Positions 1 to 6,921 are shown, counted from the first letter of the stretch. The stretch: DNA of 11,102 nucleotides from Desulfovibrio sp. Dsv1 (GCA_000403945.1 APFI01000136.1:1-11102), one strand, 5' to 3'. The notes: generated from the letters alone by a model not told the origin. Translations and numbers: made by a program.

Positions 1-50
1 TTCCATGATTTTACTCGGAAGAGTCATCAGGGAATCATGAAATGACTTCT
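1..50 (-). mobile_element. Left end of an IS5-type element, pointing out of the window
   Basis: Positions 7-50 are a perfect 44-bp inverted match to 11059-11102. Read on the minus strand this is the terminal inverted repeat and start of an IS. It contains a plausible transposase start that would read MTLPSKIME out of the window. The inner tip of this repeat also matches, in 18 of 22 positions, the end of the decayed transposase at 771-792, so the three sites belong to one element family. The rest of this copy lies outside the window. That it is an intact IS is inference. Confidence 0.7.
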
Positions 51-784
51 GGCTTATTACTCTTATAAATAGAGGACAGGGCAGGCCGGTGCCCAATGAG
101 CCTCGCGCTATCCTGAACGGAATTCTTTGGATTCCGTGTACGGGCGCGCCGTGGAGGGATTTGCCGGAACGATATCCGCCGCCGTGCCAGACCTGCCATG
201 TATGGTTCCAGCGCTGGCGAAAGGAAGGCGTATTCGATGCCGTGCTGCTCGCCTTGGCCGATAATTTGAGGGAACGCGGCAGTCTTGATTTACGGGAAGC
301 CTTTATCCACGGACGGGACATTCGCCCCGGTAAAAAAAGGGGCCGTGCCGTTGGTAGAACCAAGCGCGGCAAGGGCGCCAGGATCATGACAGTGGCGGAC
401 GCCGCCGATTTTCCTCCCGCCCTTCACGTGGCAAGCGCGTCGGATCATGAAGTGATCCTGGTTGAGGACCCCGGAAAGGGTATTTGCCAACGAACTCCCA
501 AGGCGCTTGATAGGCGATAAAGCTTGCGACAGCGATAAGCTTGACGCCAGACTGGAAGAAGATTGGGGTATTGAAATCATCGCTCCGAACCGGAAAAGCG
601 CACCAAAACACAAGATGGCCGCCCCTTGCGGCGTTATCGCCGCCGTTGGAAAGTCGAGCGGATGTTCGCCTAGCTGCAAAACTTCCGCCGCCTTGTCGCA
701 ACATATGAGTTTCATGCGGAAAACTTTCTGGCGATGGCACAACTGGGCTGCATTATGATCTTGCTTCGGTTGATTATGAGATGA
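51..784 (+). pseudogene. Decayed IS5-family transposase (broken in several places)
   Basis: This is a DDE transposase of the IS5 type (ILNGILWI, TGAPWRDLPERY, WFQRWRKEGVFD near the N-terminus; LIGDKACDSD in the middle; RRYRRRWKVERMF and QNFRRLVATYEFHAENF at the end). The reading frame changes twice: from frame 2 to frame 3 near 460-470, and back near an AAAA run at about 604-607. An in-frame TAG at 671-673 interrupts the motif normally read as FAWLQNFRR. The first 40-50 residues of the family are missing, since the homologous part begins only just after the IS end at 1-50. IS5/IS427-group transposases can use one programmed frameshift, but two shifts plus a nonsense codon and a missing start point to an inactive relic. 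The last codons run into the right terminal repeat at 771-792. Confidence 0.85.
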
Positions 785-792
785 CTTCTAGT
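771..792 (+). repeat. Right terminal inverted repeat of the decayed IS
   Basis: This stretch matches the inverse of the IS tip at 11056-11077 in 18 of 22 positions, with the last 12 bases identical. It lies directly at the end of the transposase relic, as expected for the right end of the element. On the minus strand it also supplies the last five codons and stop of the neighbouring endonuclease gene. Confidence 0.75.
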
Positions 793-1559
793 GTTCGCGT
801 TATGTATTCCAAGAATGCATAAATCTCTTCCTTGTCCTGGAACTGTGACCTGATTTCGCTTCCGTTGGTGTACTTGACGAAGACCTCGTACTTCACTAGG
901 GTCAGGCTTGCGGTGTCGCCCTCGTATTCGCGCACGAAGGACACCATCTCGTCCGTCGTCCGGAATTCGTAGGTCCGCCCGTGCAACGGGATCAGGTACA
1001 GCCTGTCGATCCTCTTGCCGAGCGCCTTGTCCAGTGCGGCGAAGAAGCCGCCGATTTGACTTTTGTTCAGAGACAGGAGGCGCTCCTTCACGGTGTCCCA
1101 TTCCTTCGTGCCCAAGCCCTCGAGTCCCGCCACAATATTCGCGAAGTGCGTGTCCGCAGTCTGTTCGTCAAAGCAGATGTCAACACCGACTGTGGAGAAT
1201 GCCTCAACGATTGTGCCGTACGGAAAAAGGGAGATGGTGAATCCAGCGCTTTTCATCTGCTCTATGGCCGGATCCGTGAAGACGCCAGCCAAGAAGGCGC
1301 CCATGAAAGGGGAATCCCAAGCGTACTTCTCGGCGATGGGGATTACCGCCCCCTGGATTTCCTGAGCCTTGTTTCTGCTGTGCTTGGTGTATCGACGCCA
1401 GGCCGCCTCGATGAAAGCGACCGGATGTCCGATCTTGTCCTGGGTTCCGCCCCGTTCGATAACGAAATCCAGGTCGTGGGCGTTCCCGTACTTGTCATGC
1501 CATGTCAGCTTTTGCCCGTGCCGTGCCGAACGGCTACCTTTCTTGTCCAGGTACAGCAC
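774..1559 (-). CDS. Restriction endonuclease-like protein, partner of the adjacent methyltransferase
   Basis: Probable type II restriction endonuclease, inferred from its tight linkage downstream of a DNA methyltransferase and from a PD-(D/E)XK-like arrangement. The segment HDLDFVIE is followed about 12 residues later by VAFIEAAWRRYTKHSRNKAQEIQGA, in which the acidic and basic residues could form the nuclease centre (assignment tentative). The annotated start is a GTG at 1559, giving 261 aa. However, the same frame stays open back to the methyltransferase stop at 1611-1613, and those 17 codons (GKFAVASHSQGGPEKV) look like genuine coding sequence. The only ATG with a good ribosome site (GAGGGG, then ATG at 1606) is in another frame. 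So either GTG is used, a frameshift lies near the start, or the two proteins were once one chain. The last residues, LEVIS, and the stop are encoded by the IS terminal repeat, so the native C-terminus was probably replaced. I cannot name the specificity. Confidence 0.65.
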   Translation of the reverse strand: MLYLDKKGSRSARHGQKLTWHDKYGNAHDLDFVIERGGTQDKIGHPVAFIEAAWRRYTKHSRNKAQEIQGAVIPIAEKYAWDSPFMGAFLAGVFTDPAIEQMKSAGFTISLFPYGTIVEAFSTVGVDICFDEQTADTHFANIVAGLEGLGTKEWDTVKERLLSLNKSQIGGFFAALDKALGKRIDRLYLIPLHGRTYEFRTTDEMVSFVREYEGDTASLTLVKYEVFVKYTNGSEIRSQFQDKEEIYAFLEYITRTLEVIS

Positions 1560-1610
1560 CTTTTCCGGTCCGCCCTGACTGTGCGATGCGACGGCGAATT
1601 TGCCATTGCC

Positions 1611-2873
1611 TTACCCCTCTATCCACAGGCGCCCCTCCTTCAGAGGGACGCGGTGCTTCCTGTTTTTCCATTTGACGTTCCGATCGCGGACCTTCTCGAA
1701 GGAATATCCGGAGAAGCCTGAGGCTACCGCCAGCCTTCCCATGAAATCGTCCACCGGGACGTAGATGCCGTATGGAGCGGAGTCGCCTATCACGAAGCAC
1801 ATCCGGCTCCCAGCCCGGCAGGCGCTCCTCAGCGCATGGAACACGGAAGCAATGTCCGCAAAATAGGCGGCGATCATCGTATGGTACGTTTTCTTCCCGC
1901 TGTGGTTCAGCCTTTCTTCTTCCAGGTTTCGGCAGATCCGGGATAGTTCGTCCCGGATCGAACCAAGTTGCGGCGCGGCGAGAACGTCGTCCAGCTTCAG
2001 TTTCTCCGCCGCCGTATGCTGCGAGCACGAGTGCATGAGGAAGCGGCGCACCGCGCCTTGGAGGTCGCCCCAGCCTTTGATTTCGTGCCAGAAACACATT
2101 TCGAGGCGGGTACTGTCACCATAATCGTAGTTGTTAGGATATGGCGGGGAAGTGACCACTAGGTCGATCCTGTCATCGAGGCTTTCCATGCGGTTCCGAG
2201 CATCGTGAGCCATCAGGCTACCGGAAGAGTATGCGGACCGCTGAAAAAGCATCATGTCAGCGGCCATGTCGTCGATCTTCGCTCTGAAGGCATCGAACGG
2301 ATCCACAACGCGGGCCTTTCCTTTAGTGGGAAGGACGTACTGCCATTGGGCCGTGCCCGCGTGGCTGCACGGGCGCAGGATACTCGTGATCGTCAGCCAG
2401 ATCAGGTCCCCAGCCGCTGCAGGCATCTCTTTCCTACTCATCAGGAAGCTGTCCCGGATGGCGCACAGCTTCTTGAGGGCATCCTCAGTGTAGCATTTCA
2501 AGATCAGCGGCGATTCGCCGGAAATGTTCGGGTACAAGGTCGCGGCCTGATCCAGCACTGCGGCTGCCCATGAGACGAGTTCCTTCACCGGGGAATTCCA
2601 AGACAGTTTAGCACGGGCGATCCCCGCGACGAAGGGGTGCGCCTCGAAGCCATAGCTGACCGTCAGCTCCTGCTCGGCTGCCAAGAGGGTCGTTCCGCTC
2701 CCGGCGAACGGATCCAGCACTGCGGCAGGTTTGTGCTTCCGTATGACGGAACGCACCCAGTCGGCGGAAAAACCTGCGGAATATCGGAACCAGCGATGGA
2801 TCGGAAGCCGCATGTTGTCCGAAAATGTTCCGGATGTGCTGGCCCTGTTATCTTCATAAGAAGGGCTTTTCAT
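1611..2873 (-). CDS. Type II DNA methyltransferase (SPPY class, probably cytosine-N4)
   Basis: S-adenosylmethionine-dependent DNA methyltransferase of 420 aa that would protect the host recognition site from the downstream endonuclease. Motif I (AdoMet binding) is DPFAGSGTT at residues 54-62, and the catalytic motif IV is TSPPY at 241-245. SPPY is typical of N4-cytosine (and some N6-adenine) enzymes. Motif I precedes motif IV with about 180 residues between them, which is the alpha-like order with a recognition domain between, rather than the beta order common for SPPY enzymes. The start at 2873 has only a weak ribosome site; an internal ATG at residue 21 (MRLPIHRWFRYS) is the other choice. 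It is the first gene of a two-gene minus-strand unit. The stop codon is in frame with the endonuclease gene. Target base and site cannot be read from the sequence. Confidence 0.88.
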   Translation of the reverse strand: MKSPSYEDNRASTSGTFSDNMRLPIHRWFRYSAGFSADWVRSVIRKHKPAAVLDPFAGSGTTLLAAEQELTVSYGFEAHPFVAGIARAKLSWNSPVKELVSWAAAVLDQAATLYPNISGESPLILKCYTEDALKKLCAIRDSFLMSRKEMPAAAGDLIWLTITSILRPCSHAGTAQWQYVLPTKGKARVVDPFDAFRAKIDDMAADMMLFQRSAYSSGSLMAHDARNRMESLDDRIDLVVTSPPYPNNYDYGDSTRLEMCFWHEIKGWGDLQGAVRRFLMHSCSQHTAAEKLKLDDVLAAPQLGSIRDELSRICRNLEEERLNHSGKKTYHTMIAAYFADIASVFHALRSACRAGSRMCFVIGDSAPYGIYVPVDDFMGRLAVASGFSGYSFEKVRDRNVKWKNRKHRVPLKEGRLWIEG

Positions 2874-3108
2874 GGTAGATCGGCAGCGGGAGCTGGGTTG
2901 GGGTGAGTCGGAGCATAATTCTCTATTTTTTATGAAGTTTCAGTTTTGCAAGGATCGCGTTGTCCTAGGGAAGACTTGCTTTTCTGTGGCACAGCGATGC
3001 GCAGCACAATCATGCATAACCGACTCCTGTAGCCTTCACAAGGCCTAACTCTCAGGGGGGAACCTAGGGCCACGCCTCACATTCCATCCGGCAAATTACT
3101 TAGGTAGT
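2874..3108. other. Intergenic region upstream of the methyltransferase
   Basis: No supported gene. The part nearest 2873 is AT-rich around 2918-2940 and probably holds the promoter of the minus-strand restriction-modification unit, but I see no convincing -35/-10 pair. No controller-protein gene (C protein) is visible here. The region ends at the terminal repeat of a small IS derivative at 3109. Confidence 0.5.
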
Positions 3109-3274
3109 GTAGTCACGAGATTGTCTGGAGTTTTATTCTGTGGCATGGTTCTCTTGTCTTCAACTTGGAGCGCTGGCGCGGCATTGCGACCCGGCACGCG
3201 AAAAATGCGGATCCATTCCTGGCCGCTGTCCGGATCGAATGCATCCTTTTGTGGTCTTCAATACTCGTGACTAC
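3109..3274 (+). mobile_element. 166-bp internally deleted IS5-type element (MITE-like)
   Basis: The stretch is bounded by a perfect 11-bp inverted repeat: GTAGTCACGAG at 3109-3119 and CTCGTGACTAC at 3264-3274 (12 bp if the flanking T/A pair is included). Inside, from about 3150 in the plus direction, only the last 35-40 codons of an IS5-type transposase remain (LERWRGIATRHAKNADPF and on to the end). The right part is a near copy, in inverted orientation, of the IS end at 3855-3962. It therefore has two ends but almost no transposase. A target-site duplication is not clear. Confidence 0.75.
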
Positions 3275-3654
3275 ATTATCCAGGACAGCCCCAACATTTA
3301 TCCCACCCAGATCGAAGCCGTGCTCAATGAACACCCCAAGGTGGCGGAAAGCGCGGTGGCGGGTATGCCGGACCGTCTGCACGGCCAGTGCGTGGCCGCC
3401 TATGTGGTTGCCGTCGGACGATAGATTGAGCGTGGAAGAACTGAAAGCCTACCGGCGTGGGACACCCAATGCTGCCTTCGTACAAGCGACCCAGATTCTA
3501 TACCCTTCTCAAGGAACTGCTGCACACGGCCACAAGCAAGTTGCTGCACTACAAATTGCGGGAGCGGGCCGCGCGTGACAGAGCCTGCGGGCGCTATCGA
3601 AAAATATCCGGCAGGTCGTTTCTGGTCTCAAGTTTCTGCGCGGTGGACCGATAG
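3268..3654 (+). pseudogene. C-terminal remnant of an AMP-forming acyl-CoA ligase
   Basis: Remnant of an ANL-superfamily (AMP-binding) acyl-CoA synthetase, the enzymes that activate carboxylic acids to acyl-CoA with ATP. Only the C-terminal lid domain is left: NIYPTQIEAVLNEHPKVAES and AVAGMPDRLHGQCVAAYVV in the first frame, LSVEELKAY in a second, then GHPMLPSYKRPRFYTLLKEL and LHTATSKLLHYKLRERAAR in a third. Two frameshifts (near 3415-3425 and 3450-3457) break it. The position usually held by the catalytic lysine, TATGK, reads TATSK, with the lysine kept. The large N-terminal adenylation domain is absent, replaced by the small IS derivative whose right end abuts it. The true end is uncertain; the clear homology stops near 3585. 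Confidence 0.82.
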
Positions 3655-3854
3655 ACATTCTTGGAGCGCAGCACGCTCTGTTCGTCGCGGCCTCTTTCCG
3701 TCAGCAGGGTCATGTGAAATTATGTCTGATTCCGACCCCTGTGGGGATATAGCGGCGACGCGCGTCGGTTCGTGTCGTAATCGGCGTCCGGTTCACTTCC
3801 CGTTGCGGCCGCCCCGGATTCCGGTGCCATTCGGCGTCCGGGGCGGCCTAGATA
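3655..3854. other. Non-coding stretch between the ligase remnant and the IS fragment
   Basis: No convincing gene. It holds one strong hairpin (separate entry). On the minus strand a 39-codon ORF at 3713-3594 (begins MTLLTERGRDEQ) has a plausible protein look but no ribosome site and no family I recognise. Confidence 0.4.
3807..3848. repeat. GC-rich hairpin, 12-bp perfect stem
   Basis: Arms GGCCGCCCCGGA (3807-3818) and TCCGGGGCGGCC (3837-3848) are exact inverse copies with an 18-base loop. There is no T-run on either side, so it is not a standard intrinsic terminator. It lies 7 bases from the IS end at 3855. Confidence 0.6.
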
Positions 3855-4245
3855 GTAGTCACGAGACTGAAACCCGCAAAAGGACGCATCCGATCCGGAC
3901 AGCGGCCAGGAATGGATCCGCATTTTTCGCATGCCGGGTCGCAATGCCGTGCCAGCGCTTCAAATGAGGGAACACGTTCTCCATCGGGCATCGGGCCTTG
4001 CAAGGCCCCTTGTCGCAATCGCGCCGCTCCCTGCGGTTTTTCCTCGAAGGAATGACCGCTTCCATTCCCCGCCTTTCGGCCCGGGCGAGAATCTCGTCCG
4101 TGTCGCGGCCCTTGTCCGCCAAAAATCTTTCCGCCGCAAATCCGTCAATCGGAGCGATCGCCTGAGCGCAATCCACTGTCACGCCCTGTGCGACAAAAGC
4201 CCTGACCGGCATGCCATGCGCCTTTGACGCTCCGCTCCTGTGAGA
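3855..4245 (-). pseudogene. 3' fragment of an IS5-family transposase with its right end
   Basis: C-terminal half (about 125 residues) of an IS5-type DDE transposase. FLADKGRDTDEI carries the middle aspartate region, AVIPSRKNRRERRDCDK follows, and MENVFPHLKRW holds the catalytic glutamate, ending in GIATRHAKNADPFLAAVRIG. The usual RDYDK...YKLRHLVEN region reads RRDCDKGPCKARCPMEN, so it has drifted. The element's right tip GTAGTCACGAG is at 3855-3865. The 5' half is absent: upstream of about 4245 the minus strand becomes the unrelated gene ending here. About 110 bp at 3855-3962 is roughly 90% identical by eye to the inverse of 3164-3274. Inactive. Confidence 0.82.
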
Positions 4246-4810
4246 ACCCCTGTTCGAAAAGCCAGAAAACAGCGGCCTCCTTGTTGGCGAAAATGGCGTC
4301 GTCAAAGAAGCGACAAAATTCCTCAAAGAGTTCAGGGCTGACGTATTCTCCATTAATACTTACCTTGTCTTTTCCACGATAACCAAAGTGTCGTTGTTCA
4401 TAAATCATATCAAGTATGTGATTCACCAAGGCCACATTTTGATCGTCATGGTCGTTATAGGCAAAATTCAAAATTCGCTCGAAAACATTCTGTAAATACT
4501 CTCTTGGCGTATCACATCTTGCAGAATATAGAAAATGCCGCAATAAACGCTTTGCTAATATTCTTCCTTCCAGCGGGCCATTACCCATATCTGACATATC
4601 GGGAAAATAAGGCTCTTCCACTTCATTATCATATAGGGACTTTTTATTATTTTCTTCAATGGCAATAAAGCGTACAGCTTCGTCCCAGAGTTCGTAGAGA
4701 TCAATGCTCCCTTGATTCGCAAGCGCGGAAATGAGAAGGCCAGTTTCATGCACGTTCAGACTGTACGCTGTCCATATTCTGCCCAGTGATATTTTTTGCG
4801 CGTCTAACAT
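4145..4810 (-). CDS. Hypothetical protein with its C-terminus replaced by IS sequence
   Basis: I do not recognise a family. The ORF starts at ATG 4810 with a good ribosome site (AGGAG, 12 bases upstream), 22 bases after the stop of the integrase stub, so the two were probably co-transcribed. The native part is about 188 residues, acidic, mostly helical in appearance, with no membrane segment, signal peptide or obvious catalytic motif. Near residue 188 (after FWLFEQGFSQE, about position 4245) the reading passes into the IS fragment and runs on for about 30 foreign residues to a stop at 4145. The gene is clearly more AT-rich than the hydrogenase and metY genes, suggesting transfer with the integrase. 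Probably truncated; function unknown. Confidence 0.6.
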   Translation of the reverse strand: MLDAQKISLGRIWTAYSLNVHETGLLISALANQGSIDLYELWDEAVRFIAIEENNKKSLYDNEVEEPYFPDMSDMGNGPLEGRILAKRLLRHFLYSARCDTPREYLQNVFERILNFAYNDHDDQNVALVNHILDMIYEQRHFGYRGKDKVSINGEYVSPELFEEFCRFFDDAIFANKEAAVFWLFEQGFSQERSVKGAWHAGQGFCRTGRDSGLRSGDRSD

Positions 4811-4832
4811 GGCACTATAAAACTCCTCTGGA

Positions 4833-5081
4833 TCACAAGGCTTGCCTCAGTTTATCCAGGTAGTCAGCCCATGCCTGCATAAGTTCCCGCCGTTGCTCAA
4901 AATACTGCGAACGGTCGTAGGCTTCCACAACGGCATTTTGCTCCTTGTGGGCAAGCTGCTTTTCAATATGGTTAGGGTTAAGATTGTTCTCCCGCGCCAG
5001 AGTGGAAAAAATCGTTCTGAATCCGTGAATACTCATCTCCTCCTTGGAGTAACCCATATCCCGCAGCGCGGCCAATAACCC
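4833..5081 (-). pseudogene. C-terminal stub of a P4-type tyrosine recombinase (integrase)
   Basis: The last 80 or so residues of a phage- or island-type integrase. Counting from the codon at 5075, HGFR at residues 17-20 is the HxxR box, the H of LAHKEQNAV is residue 43, and the likely nucleophile tyrosine is residue 53 in EAYDRSQY. The tail QAWADYLDKLR is typical of the P4 integrase group. Full-length members are around 400 aa, so the DNA-binding domains and the first catalytic arginine are missing. Homology stops at LLAALRDMGY, a few bases from the hairpin at 5089-5128, and a stop codon follows in that frame. It cannot be active alone. It marks a former genomic island or prophage. Confidence 0.85.
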
Positions 5082-5088
5082 TTCAGCC

Positions 5089-5128
5089 TTGACATCCTCC
5101 CCCGCCTAAAGTCGGGGGAGGATGTCAA
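5089..5128. repeat. Perfect 16-bp hairpin at the integrase breakpoint
   Basis: Arms TTGACATCCTCCCCCG (5089-5104) and its exact inverse (5113-5128) flank the 8-base loop CCTAAAGT. An A-run follows on the plus strand, so neither direction has the trailing U-run of a normal terminator. Its form resembles the end hairpins of IS200/IS605 elements or a REP-like palindrome. That identity is inference. Confidence 0.65.
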
Positions 5129-5224
5129 AAAAAGGGCATAAATCAGCGGCAGTCAATGCGCTCGGCATCTCGCGGGCACGCTTTACCGCCTGCCGGCTCA
5201 GAAGATGCCGTAAGTGTCGCCAAT

Positions 5225-5264
5225 GCGAAAAGCGGGAAGGCTTTGAAGCCTTCCCGCTTTTCGC
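5225..5264 (-). terminator. Intrinsic terminator of metY
   Basis: A near-perfect palindrome: GCGAAAAGCGGGAAGGC at 5225-5241 pairs with its inverse at 5248-5264, with six bases between. It sits 18 bases after the metY stop. The GC-rich core is flanked by A4/T4 runs on both sides, so it may end transcription in either direction. Confidence 0.8.
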
Positions 5265-5281
5265 GTGAGCGGCGGAACGAT

Positions 5282-6547
5282 TCAAGCCTGTTCGAGGGCT
5301 TGGGCGAGATCCGCCAGAATGTCGTCCAGATTCTCCATGCCCACGGAAAGGCGCACCATGCCGGGCGTGATACCCGCCTCCCGCAGTTGCTCGTCGTTCA
5401 GCTGGCGGTGCGTGGAACTTGCCGGGTGCAGGACGCAGGTACGGATGTCCGCCACATGCACCTGAAGGGAAATCATTTTCAGACTGTCGATGAAACGCGC
5501 GCCGGACTCGCGCCCGCCCTTGAGCGAAAAGGAGACCACGCCGCTGCATCCTCTGGGAAGGTATGTATCGGCCAAGGCCTTGTTGGGATTGCCGGGCAGG
5601 CTGGGATAATTGACCGATTCCACCTGTGCGTGCCCGGCAAGGTAGTCGGCCGCGGCCTCGGCGTTACGGCAGTGCCGCTCCATGCGCAAAGGCAGCGTTT
5701 CCAATCCCTGATTGATGTAAAACGCGCCCTGCGGGCTTTGGCAGCAGCCCATGTCGCGCATGAGCTGCGCGCGGGCCTTGACGATATAGGCGGCCCTGCC
5801 GAACGTTTCACTGTAAATGAGACCGTGGTAGGACGGATCGGCTTCGGTGAATTCCGGGAACTTACCCGACGTCCAGTCAAAATTGCCGCTGTCCACAATG
5901 GCGCCGCCCATCTGCAAGGCGTGCCCGTCCATATATTTGGTGGTGGAGTGCACCACGATGTCCGCGCCGAATTCAAAGGGACGGCAGAGCACGGGCGTGG
6001 CGAAGGTATTGTCCACGATCAACGGCAGGCGGTGCCGGTGAGCCAGACGGGCGAAACGCGCGATATCCAGCACATCCATGGAGGGATTGGTCAGGGTTTC
6101 GCCGAACACCGCCCTGGTGTTGGGCCGGAAGGCCTTTTCCAGCTCCTCATCGGAAGCGGTCTGGTCCACAAAGGTCGCCTCAATGCCCAGCTTTTTCAGG
6201 GTGACGGCGAAGAGATTGAAGGTGCCGCCGTAAATGCTGGAGGCGCTGACCAGATGCTCGCCGCTCTGGGTCAGATTGAGTACGGCCAGCATGCTGGCGG
6301 CCTGCCCCGAGGAAGTGCACAGTGCCCCCACCCCGCCCTCCAGCGCGGCGATCTTCCGCTCCACGGCATCCACGGTGGGATTACCCAAGCGCGTGTAGAA
6401 AAAGCCCGCTTCGGCCAGATCGAACAGTTTGGCCACTTCGGCGGTGGAGGTATATTTAAAGGTTGTGCTCTGGGCGATGGGCAGAACGCGCGGCCGTCCG
6501 TTTTCAGGATTGTAACCAGCGTGCAGGCAAAGGGATTCCAGTTTCAT
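5282..6547 (-). CDS. metY: O-acetylhomoserine sulfhydrylase
   Basis: PLP-dependent enzyme of the Cys/Met metabolism family, 421 aa from ATG 6547. It condenses O-acetyl-L-homoserine with sulfide to give homocysteine, the direct sulfide route to methionine, in the cytoplasm. Visible features: FYTRLGNPT (residues 50-58, phosphate/substrate loop), TSSGQAA (79-85), the PLP-ring aspartate at 179 in VDNTFATP, and the PLP lysine 204 in HSTTKYMDGH. Length and the KYMDGHALQMGG stretch fit MetY rather than cystathionine gamma-synthase. The open frame extends upstream to 6700, but MKLESLCLHAGYNPE is the usual family start and AAGGAA lies 12 bases upstream of the ATG. It stands alone, divergent from hynB, and ends at a strong terminator. 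A neighbouring activity (O-acetylhomoserine thiolyase with another thiol) is possible. Intact. Confidence 0.93.
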   Translation of the reverse strand: MKLESLCLHAGYNPENGRPRVLPIAQSTTFKYTSTAEVAKLFDLAEAGFFYTRLGNPTVDAVERKIAALEGGVGALCTSSGQAASMLAVLNLTQSGEHLVSASSIYGGTFNLFAVTLKKLGIEATFVDQTASDEELEKAFRPNTRAVFGETLTNPSMDVLDIARFARLAHRHRLPLIVDNTFATPVLCRPFEFGADIVVHSTTKYMDGHALQMGGAIVDSGNFDWTSGKFPEFTEADPSYHGLIYSETFGRAAYIVKARAQLMRDMGCCQSPQGAFYINQGLETLPLRMERHCRNAEAAADYLAGHAQVESVNYPSLPGNPNKALADTYLPRGCSGVVSFSLKGGRESGARFIDSLKMISLQVHVADIRTCVLHPASSTHRQLNDEQLREAGITPGMVRLSVGMENLDDILADLAQALEQA

Positions 6548-6671
6548 GACGGTATGTTCCTTGGGGTAAGCTGAATGTGCCGAGCATCCGCGCAACAGGA
6601 ATGCGGAACCGCTTTGCGACACAATGGCGGTCCGCCGCCGGGGTCGTACCCCGCAAGCAATGCGCAGCGGA

Positions 6672-6700
6672 AATTTATCCCATGCGCCTAGGCAAGGCAA
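6672..6700 (-). promoter_or_regulatory. Candidate metY promoter
   Basis: On the minus strand TTGCCT (6700-6695) and TAAATT (6677-6672) are separated by 17 bases, each matching the sigma-70 consensus at 4 of 6 positions. The leader would be about 120 bases. By-eye match only. Confidence 0.35.
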
Positions 6701-6763
6701 GCTCCCGCTCCCCGGCCCTTTGTGACGACGTGTGCGAACGACAACAAAAAAAATTCCTCCCTA

Positions 6764-6790
6764 TTGACCCTTCATCTTTCAGGGTATACT
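6764..6790 (+). promoter_or_regulatory. Candidate hynB promoter
   Basis: TTGACC (6764-6769) and TATACT (6785-6790) both match the sigma-70 consensus well, but the spacer is 15 bases, shorter than the usual 17. An A-rich tract lies just upstream (6742-6753). The leader to hynB would be about 255 bases, long enough for regulation. Confidence 0.45.
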
Positions 6791-6921
6791 CTTATTTGCA
6801 AATGGCGGATGTCTCCATTGTGCGAGGGGTCGGACAGGGCAATGTTTCCGTGAGCCGCCGCACTGTGAAGATGGCGCCATCCGGAAGGTATTGCACATCC
6901 CGCACGGACCATCCGCTGCGG

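Noticed and set aside
89..784. IS5 transposase as an active gene using programmed frameshifting
   Set aside because: The group can use one frameshift, but here there are two shifts, an in-frame TAG and no N-terminus.
981..1721. 246-codon plus-strand open frame
   Set aside because: It lies opposite the endonuclease and the end of the methyltransferase, and its composition fits an antisense shadow.
4833..5225. tRNA gene or attachment site next to the integrase stub
   Set aside because: I found no tRNA-like cloverleaf, and no direct repeat that would mark attL/attR within the window.
5156..6574. 472-codon plus-strand open frame
   Set aside because: It is the antisense shadow of metY, and its residues show no family features.
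6548..6700. SAM riboswitch upstream of metY
   Set aside because: Short GC-rich palindromes are present, but I cannot see the conserved core of a known SAM riboswitch class.
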